Of a DNA stretch of 64,000 nt, positions 57,708-64,000 are shown one piece after another (position 1 is the stretch's first letter; the number at the start of each line of letters is the position of its first letter). The position numbers and the translations under genes were made by a program. The notes beneath the pieces were generated by a model. The model was not told where the DNA came from, did not search any database, and worked only from the letters and a program-made list of their open reading frames with translations. The DNA comes from Gracilaria gracilis (lineage: Eukaryota; Rhodophyta; Florideophyceae; Gracilariales; Gracilariaceae). The stretch spans positions 744,001 through 808,000 of the forward strand of contig JARGSG010000024.1 of assembly GCA_030374805.1 (NCBI GenBank). Reading direction: 5' to 3'.

Positions 57708-59729
57708 TACGGCTGTGCGCTTGAAGGAGCGGATTTGGAATTGGAGGTCGATGAGGCGAAAGTTGGTCCATTCTGCGGAGTTGTTGTATCTCATGGAGAA
57801 GAGAAGAAGATCGGAGTACTTGGTGAAAACGATAGTGATGGGAGCTTCATTGACCTCGTCACAGCAGCGGTCAAAGAAGACATGGAGGGGAAGATCATGT
57901 CGAGTGAGCGGTAGTGTTTTGCTTCGGGCATACCACGTAGGCCGTCGGAGGTGAAGATACCGTTAAGGTTCTGACCGTTGTCGGAGACGGAAAAGTCGAT
58001 GTAGAGTCCTGTGGCTGGGGAGTGCTTTCCGATGGCGGCGAGGATGGTGTTCGCGTGTCTGAGGACGGAGGGGCGGACGGAGTTGAAGGAACGACGGGAC
58101 TTGGAGGAACGGGGGTAGTGAAAAGTGATTCTGACTAGAGTCTCCCGATGGCTGCGAAGATACCGAGGTGGAGGTTATGGAGTGGTTTGGAGGGGAAGAT
58201 GTTGTAAGGAAAGAGGAAAGGGGTGATGTTGAGGAGAGGGTACGACGGAGATGAAGTGTAGTGCTTCAACGGCCTTTTTCTTGGTGTTTCGGGCGATTCT
58301 GGGCTTTCTGGCGGGGAGGGCCTTTTCAGCATCGTGGAGGAGGGTAGAGTGTGATTTGCGGGCATCGAGAGTCTGGGTTTGGGATCGAAGAGGGGGGGAT
58401 GGAATGCGTAGGTGGAGGTCTGAGCGTGGGACGGTACATCGGTGGCATGGATGCTTGGGAAGGGTGCCGTGGGAGATGGCGAGAATGTCCTTTGCTTCTG
58501 GGATGTCTGCGCAGTAGCTGGCGATGATTGGGTGACAATGGCGGAGCACGCCATTAGCGTCACGGAAGGGGAAGCCGGTGAGGCCGGAGGAGAGAAGAGG
58601 GTCGAGGAGGTTGGAGATTGCACGCTGGATGAGTTGCAATTTGGTAGAGCGGGAGATACTGGACGAGGTTTGGGGTATGGTATGATGTCTTGAGACGGGG
58701 TAGCGAGATTGAAAGATGTTGGAAGGTATCCGAGAAGTGTGAGGTTGTCGGTGATACATTTCTGATGGAACGAGTCGGAGAAGACGAGGAGGGTGATTTT
58801 AAGGGGGTAGGAGATGATGGAAGAGGATTCGGGGGAGGTGGAAGACTTGTCGAAGTATACTTGGACGAAGCCGATGAAGGAGTCGATACCGGTGTTCTCA
58901 GGAGTGTGCAAGATGCATTATTTATCGGAGCCTGCATGATTGCGTGCTTGAGGGCTCGGACAGCTTCTTTCCCGAGGGAAGAAGCCATGGGGTAGGCGAA
59001 AGCGGGAGAGCCGGAGGAGGGTGTGTGAGGGACGTGGTGGAAGAAAATGTTGTCGGAGTGTGTGAGTGCGAGTTGTCATTTAAGGACTTTGATATCATCC
59101 ATTCGGGAGATGGTGGCTGTGAAGAGGTGCTGTGGGTCGTATAGGGTGGTGGGAGTGAAACCAATGTTGCTGACTCGGTGTTGGAAGAGGTCTGTTTGAA
59201 GTTTGAGACACTGAGAGGCGGAGGAGACCGGGTTCTGGAAGGCTGACTTGGAGAAAGAGGGGTCGTAGAGGAGAGATATGAGTTCTTCTGCTTTGCGGTG
59301 GCCGTGGGTAGAAGCGATGGAAGATATGTAGAGGAGCATTCGTTCGAGGTGGGGGTTGTTGAGGGGAGGGAAAGAGGGGGGCGGTGGAGAAGGTGGGGAT
59401 GGGGAGAGGGAGCAGACGAGGGTGCCTACGATATGGTAAGCGTCTTGGGTGTGTACCGAGAAGAAAAGCTGTTGCTGGTGGTAGGACCCGTCGTTTGCGA
59501 TGGGGAAGTTATCAGAAGGGCGATTGGAGAGAGGAGGTAGGGTTAGTGGTGGGAGTTTGGTGGTGGACTTGTGACGCTTTGTGCGTGTGGGGAAGTGAGC
59601 GACGTTGCCGCAGAGGGAGAGGAAACGCTTGTTGGCGGTGAGACGGTTGGAGCATCTTCTTCGGTGCCTTTGAATGGCGAAGATGGTGCGAGCGCAGAAG
59701 AAGCAGCCTTCAGAGCAGCAATTAGGCAT
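57708..59729 (-). pseudogene. Transposase of element D, N-terminal part
   Basis: The ATG at 59729 opens MPNCCSEGCFFCARTIFAIQ (zinc finger). The first 218 codons are clean and include SYHQQQLFFSVHTQDAYHIV, RMLLYISSIASTHGHRKAEE and LKLQTDLFQHRVSNIGFTP. They show Gln where C has TAA and B has TAG. After indels at about 59080-58900 it continues with SFIGFVQVYFDKSSTS, LTLLGYLPTSFNLA and CADIPEAKDILAISHGTLPK, PCHRC, then decays. It is cut at 57708 by element G; the remainder is 45882-44720. Confidence 0.85.
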
Positions 59730-60273
59730 GGCGGGGAGCGGTATGGGAGTGTTGGGGGAGAGTCGAGTTACGTAGTGGTGGGGATCGTAATATGGCGAAC
59801 GGAGGGTGGGACGAAGTGATAGGGGAGATGGAACGCGATGCAAAGACGTCTCAATGGTGAGAGAATAAACGGCCGTTATCTGATCTGAGATTTGTTGAAT
59901 AGACGTGCTGCATCTCTATAGAGAGTTCCTTTTCGAAGTGTTTGTATTCTTCTAATCGTATTTCATGAGCAGCTATCTATGTATATGTATCCCTATTTGG
60001 CGCCGTAAAGTTCTAAGTATGTGCCACTTACACACTTACATTGGGTTCGAAAACTATTATGAACGGAAGTAACATGCTAGTTTATTTTCCATCCAAACTA
60101 GCAATGATGGAAATGATCGTGAATGATTCTTTCCACACAAACTAGCACAAGTAGAAATGTGGAAATATTTCTTGAAATTAAGCACAACCAAATTTTGATA
60201 AATTCATCGGGTTTTCTATCATTTTAATTCGGTCATTTTTGAGACCAAAACTAGAATTCCGATAAAACCGACG
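59730..60273 (-). promoter_or_regulatory. Transposase-side terminal region and TIR of element D
   Basis: Read inward from 60273: CGTCGGTTTTATCGG (A at position 11), then ACTAGC/GCTAGT motifs at about 60079, 60098 and 60143. Two of them form a short palindrome, GCTAGTTT/AAACTAGC, at 60077-60104. The TATA-like block of element C is recognisable at about 59960-60000. The outer flank is ATCCC, inside gypsy-2 gag; the partner TIR of D is not in the window. Confidence 0.7.
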
Positions 60274-62310
60274 ATCCCAAGAAGCTGCTTCGGCAACCTC
60301 GGGCCGGAGCCTCAAAGGATACGGGCACTCAGCCTCCATTGGCTGCGGAACATATGAAGGATTTTCTGACAACGGTTGAGGACCTTTGGCACCAATTGGA
60401 AGATCGAGCGAAAGCTCTTTTTACCTCTACGGTTAATGAAGCTATGAACTCTATGGACATGGACGCCGTAACCCGTTTCGTGGTTGATTGAGCCGGGCAC
60501 GAGTTCTCTCAGCTCATACCTAAATTGGTCGAAACAACCTCTTATCGGGTGCCCGGGAGCATATCTACCGAGTGGTTCAAGACCTTTGGGTTTCTGAAGG
60601 AATGACGGAAGCCAAAACCTCTGGGGGAATATGGTTACTAGCATACCACAACTGATTCCCGCAGGTTCTTCGGCACCAATCAAGCCAATTCCGACCGATA
60701 GTGCGTACCTACAAGGTTTAAGGCAAGGTCAAGAGGGCCTTATGGAGATGGGCCCTCGAGACATGCACTTGCCACCCGTTGAAGGTAACGTTCGAAAGGA
60801 CACCAAGACTGGTGTACCTGAGGACGATTCGTCTGACCCAGAAGAGGGGCGTCGAAGAAGAAACCGCAAGGGTAACGAAAGGAGGAAAAAGAAGGGAAAG
60901 AGTCGCGGCTACGACTCTGAACCCGATTCCTCGAGCTCCGACACCGATACTGGTTCATCTTCGGATAGTTACCGCAAAGGTAGATACAAGAAGAAACCGA
61001 ACATGTTGGCGAAGAAGTGGTCAAAGAGAAACCGTAAAGGTAAGAAGAAACGGTGCGAGTCGTCTGACTTCGATGTAGACACCGATACAACCCTAGAGAT
61101 GCGTCAGCCACTGAACGATCTGTTCACCAAAGTGCTTGATTATAAGTCATATCGGTTGAGAAACCGATCTTCTGCTTACATCCAAGAGGTTGCGCAGAAG
61201 ATCACCAAGCACCATTACAAGCTCAGCTTCCAGATGGGTGATACTACCTTCACAGGTGATGATCCCATTGCAGTAATTGCGTTTCTGCATAAAGTTCAAG
61301 ATTGCATGTGACCACAATGGTTTTTCCGAAGGTGCTGCCATGTGGTTATTCCAGCTTTACCTTAAAGGTCAAGCTTACCACTTGCTGCAAGGCAGGCTTC
61401 ATGGAAATACCCTGCCGGTTGACGGAGAGGGAACAGAGATGTTAGAAACGTACCCAGAAGTGGTTAATTTCATGCTGGAAACTTACGCTACGATGAGGTT
61501 ATCCAAGAAGGTCACGCTGAGGTGCAGGCATATCTCCAGCGCCCTAGTCAAACAGAAATGAAATTCTTGTTGGGCTTAGAATCTGGCCACCCGATGCGGT
61601 AATGTATTTACCACTAGTAGGTTGAAGTCGTTATTTGCCGACAATGTCGACAAAGCGATCCGTTCCCAGGTACGCCAATACCTGGCTAACAACCGTAAGG
61701 TGAAATATAATGGGCTTGAACGTTATGCCTAGGGGCTCTTCGACACTCCTCTGTATGGAAAGAAACCGTCGGCGCCCCATACCTCAGAGGACAAACCGAA
61801 ACGGTCAGTATTGCAGCTATAAGAAAGCATTATCTCAGAGGGTGACTCGCTCATTAGCGTATCAAAAGGGACGGCGGTTCATCTCGCGACTGCGCCGCAG
61901 GCTCAGTCACAAGCCCACTCTATTGGTAGGTGGTGGTCGACAGTACTGCCAGCTTCGGCAAGGTCGCCAACAAGTGCGGCGAGCACTCAAGAAACCTCAA
62001 CGGGTGGTTCGCAAGCATCCTCATATGCTACCGCACCGACCAATCCGCTTACCAGACCTACCTCTAAGGCAACGCGTGATCCCCAGAAAGTTGGTTTAGT
62101 TTGCTGGCTCTGTTTATCGCCAGACCATCTGGCGAACCGCTTTGACCAAATACCCCGGGGGCTTCGAGAACATCTAATCAGTGCCAGGCAGCGGAACCAC
62201 CGTAACCTATATGGATCTGTAAATAGGGTACAAGCTCAACCATCACCATCTCAAGTTCACCTCGTCGAGAACATACAAATATTGGGGAAGAAAGGTTCCG
62301 CTCAGGGCCA
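60274..62310 (+). pseudogene. Gypsy-2 gag
   Basis: The N-terminal text (AAEHMKDFLTTVEDLWHQLE) starts right at the element D junction. A Ser/Arg/Lys-rich stretch lies at about 60830-61060, then the capsid: KLSFQMGDTTFTGDDPIAVI, and after a frameshift at about 61290 DHNGFSEGAAMWLFQLYLKG, and FADNVDKAIRSQVRQYLANN at about 61635. A TAG follows in LERYA. A nucleocapsid knuckle remnant (CWLCLSPDHLANRF, about 62110-62150) has Phe for the last Cys. It matches gypsy-1 gag but is less intact. Confidence 0.75.
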
Positions 62311-62324
62311 CTTTTAACCGTGAA

Positions 62325-62942
62325 TTGGCAGGCCCGTCGATACCGGAACGGGAAACATTAAAGGTAGAAAAAGAAGAACCAGATGTACCCAATGTGGTGT
62401 GTCTGCTGAAGTACAATAACTATAAAGTTAATGCTTCGGTAAGCTTTCTCAATTACTTACAGGTTCCCGAGGCGTGTGTACTTGGCATCGGCGCCGGTTC
62501 GAATGTTCTAAACGCTCTCGTCATAACCGATGCGGTCTTGCGGAACATTTGGCCCGCCCCGAATATCAACCTATTGGTGGAAGCTAACGAGCTCCCATTG
62601 CACCTGAGAGGAATGTTTACCACTGTGGTACAACTTGGAACCTTGAAGGTCAAGCTCAATTTCTTTGTGGTGGACCGTCTGGCGACAGACTGTATCCTCG
62701 GGACCAACTTTATTGACAAACATATCAAGGCAATTTTTCCAGGTTCCCGAACCGTCGCTCCACGTCAAGGTGGTCGTATCGCTGTACTAGGTAATACGCA
62801 GACCAAAAATGGTTGGCAGAAGCCGAGGTCCACTGTACCCACCAAAACGGTCTCAAACAAGATGCGGCTCACCAAATTGGTTTCAATCCAGGCTATGACC
62901 CAGATGGTAGTGCATGTCTCATGCGCGATACCAGGATTGTAA
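62325..62942 (+). pseudogene. Gypsy-2 protease, catalytic Asp lost
   Basis: The frame aligns with the gypsy-1 protease: VLGIGAGSNVLNALVITDAV stands where gypsy-1 has VLDTGAGPNFI, so the catalytic Asp-Thr-Gly is now Gly-Ile-Gly. The later block CILGTNFIDKHIKAIFPG matches the ILG motif. The protein would be inactive even if made. The next frame (62943-63302) continues the linker (NGFIDNLPNQTFKVYLSNFS) to a TAG. Confidence 0.8.
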
Positions 62943-63302
62943 ATGCTACAGAACCATCCTAGGTTAGCAGAGATATATCTCGCCTTGATGGCAAACGGGT
63001 TCATTGACAACCTCCCTAACCAAACCTTCAAGGTGTACTTGAGTAACTTTAGCAATCATATTGTTAAGTTACCCAAGAATACCACAATTGGGAATGCATC
63101 AAGAGCACCCCAAGGGGTTTTCACGGTCTCACTTAGTATGCTGGGCGAAGTCGCCACCTTTAAGGAAGGGGGAGGAGTAGATGCACTATATCCCGCATAT
63201 GAGCCCCCGTTATCGACAGCCACCACAATGGAAATGGAACCAATGAGGGATTGGATAGAGGAAGTCCAGATCCGTGCGGAGAATCAGGCTCTCCGAAACT
63301 AG

Positions 63303-64000
63303 ATCCTCAGTCTCTTAGAAGAATTTGAACCCACGTGGTCGGGTGTTTTATGCCAAATAGAAGCTACAGAGCACCGTATTGATATGGTGCCTGGCTGGAA
63401 ACCCATTTACCAGCAGCCTTACCGTGCAGGTCCAAAAGCCCGAGAGGTTGAGCTCAATGAGGTCGAGAGAATGCTCCGTGAAGGTGTCATAGAACCAGCA
63501 AATGCGGACTGGGCCAGCCCTGTGGTTCTCGTCACAAAGAAGAATGATACCCGTATGCGGTTCTGTGTGGACTACAGAAGACTGAATAGTATGACCATTA
63601 GGGATTCGTACCCAATACCTAGAATGGACGAGTGTATAGATTCGTTGGGAAACGCCAAGATCTTTACTACGCTCGATGCCAATTGTGGTTATTGGCAGGT
63701 ACCTATCAGGGAAGAAGACAAGGACAAAACTACGTTTACTTGCCACGCTGGGTTATTCCGCTTTACGCGTATGCCCTTTGGGTTGCGAAATGCCCCGGCT
63801 ACCTTTCAGAGGGCGTTAGATATAATCCTTTCGAAGGTGAAGTGGAGAACCGCTCTGGTATACATCGACGATGTAATCATATATTCCAGAACGGTAGAGG
63901 AACATTTCCACCATGTTAGGGACGTTTTGAACCTTTTGAGGGAATCTGGAGTAACGTTGAAGCTCCGCAAGTGCGAATTCTTCACCAAAGAGGTAGAATA
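63303..64000 (+). CDS. Gypsy-2 reverse transcriptase, N-terminal part (open to window end)
   Basis: The frame is open for 232 codons from just after an in-frame TAG (63300-63302) to the end of the window. It reads GWKPIYQQPYRAGPKARE, SPVVLVTKKNDTRMRFCVDY, YPIPRMDECIDSLGNAKIF, LDANCGYWQVPI, MPFGLRNAPATFQRALDII and the catalytic YIDD in LVYIDDVIIYS. The text continues as HHVRDVLNLLRESGVTLKLR. It is intact where the gypsy-1 copy has a TAA. No ATG start applies, since pol would be part of a longer polyprotein that is broken upstream. Confidence 0.9.
   Translation, partial: MLSLLEEFEPTWSGVLCQIEATEHRIDMVPGWKPIYQQPYRAGPKAREVELNEVERMLREGVIEPANADWASPVVLVTKKNDTRMRFCVDYRRLNSMTIRDSYPIPRMDECIDSLGNAKIFTTLDANCGYWQVPIREEDKDKTTFTCHAGLFRFTRMPFGLRNAPATFQRALDIILSKVKWRTALVYIDDVIIYSRTVEEHFHHVRDVLNLLRESGVTLKLRKCEFFTKEVE

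Larger units (their letters stand above)
60274..64000 (+). mobile_element. Gypsy-2: degenerate Ty3/gypsy retrotransposon, plus strand, runs off the window
   Basis: Gag, protease and reverse transcriptase follow in order on the plus strand and resemble gypsy-1 block by block. Frameshifts and stops are frequent. Its left side is joined directly to the TIR of element D, inside gag coding sequence, so D most likely inserted into it. The rest of pol lies beyond 64000. Confidence 0.88.

Overview
This is eukaryotic, repeat-dense, gene-poor DNA. There are Ty3/gypsy chromovirus remnants, long introns-free transposon genes, no operons, no ribosome-binding-site logic, and no recognisable rRNA or tRNA. 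I cannot name the organism. A NAD(P)-binding, ketopantoate-reductase-like cargo gene recalls a family I associate with plants, algae and cyanobacteria, so an alga is a reasonable but weak guess. Almost every reading frame here belongs to a mobile element, and most are broken by small indels or stop codons.

The organising principle is a nest of large cut-and-paste DNA transposons inside one another. I resolved them from their terminal inverted repeats (TIRs, starting CGTCGGTGTT or CGTCTGTGTT), from 2-bp target duplications (TT or TA), and from interrupted genes whose two halves lie kilobases apart. From outside in: element D (fragments 13258-14881, 43625-45882 and 57708-60273) appears to sit in a gypsy element (gypsy-2, 60274-64000). 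D is interrupted by the right part of element A (about 8700-13257), by element C (14882-43624, 28.7 kb) and by element G (45883-57707, 11.8 kb). Element B (18719-38701, 20.0 kb, both TIRs present) sits inside C. Gypsy-1 (coding part about 848-7813, minus strand) abuts and truncates A.

The elements share a core: TIR, a CACTA/Plavaka-like transposase reading inward, a convergent coiled-coil protein (called type 1 here), an interior, and a second coiled-coil protein (type 2) reading outward to the other TIR. G has only this core plus an array of hairpins. B carries cargo in its interior: a ParB-like domain followed in the same coding stretch by a 2-oxoglutarate/Fe(II) dioxygenase-like domain, a beta-class DNA methyltransferase (DPPY), a SET domain, and the ketopantoate-reductase-like protein. 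A and C keep remnants of the same cargo. Arrays of about 70-nt near-perfect palindromes (centre GTGCAC or similar) occupy the interior of B, C and G, and in B and G they lie between divergent genes.

The candidate undescribed system is therefore a family of giant CACTA/Plavaka-like transposons carrying a chromatin and DNA-modification kit of partly prokaryote/phage-like origin, plus a palindrome array that could be the binding target of its own ParB-like protein. The family assignments are motif-based readings by eye; the joint function is inference.
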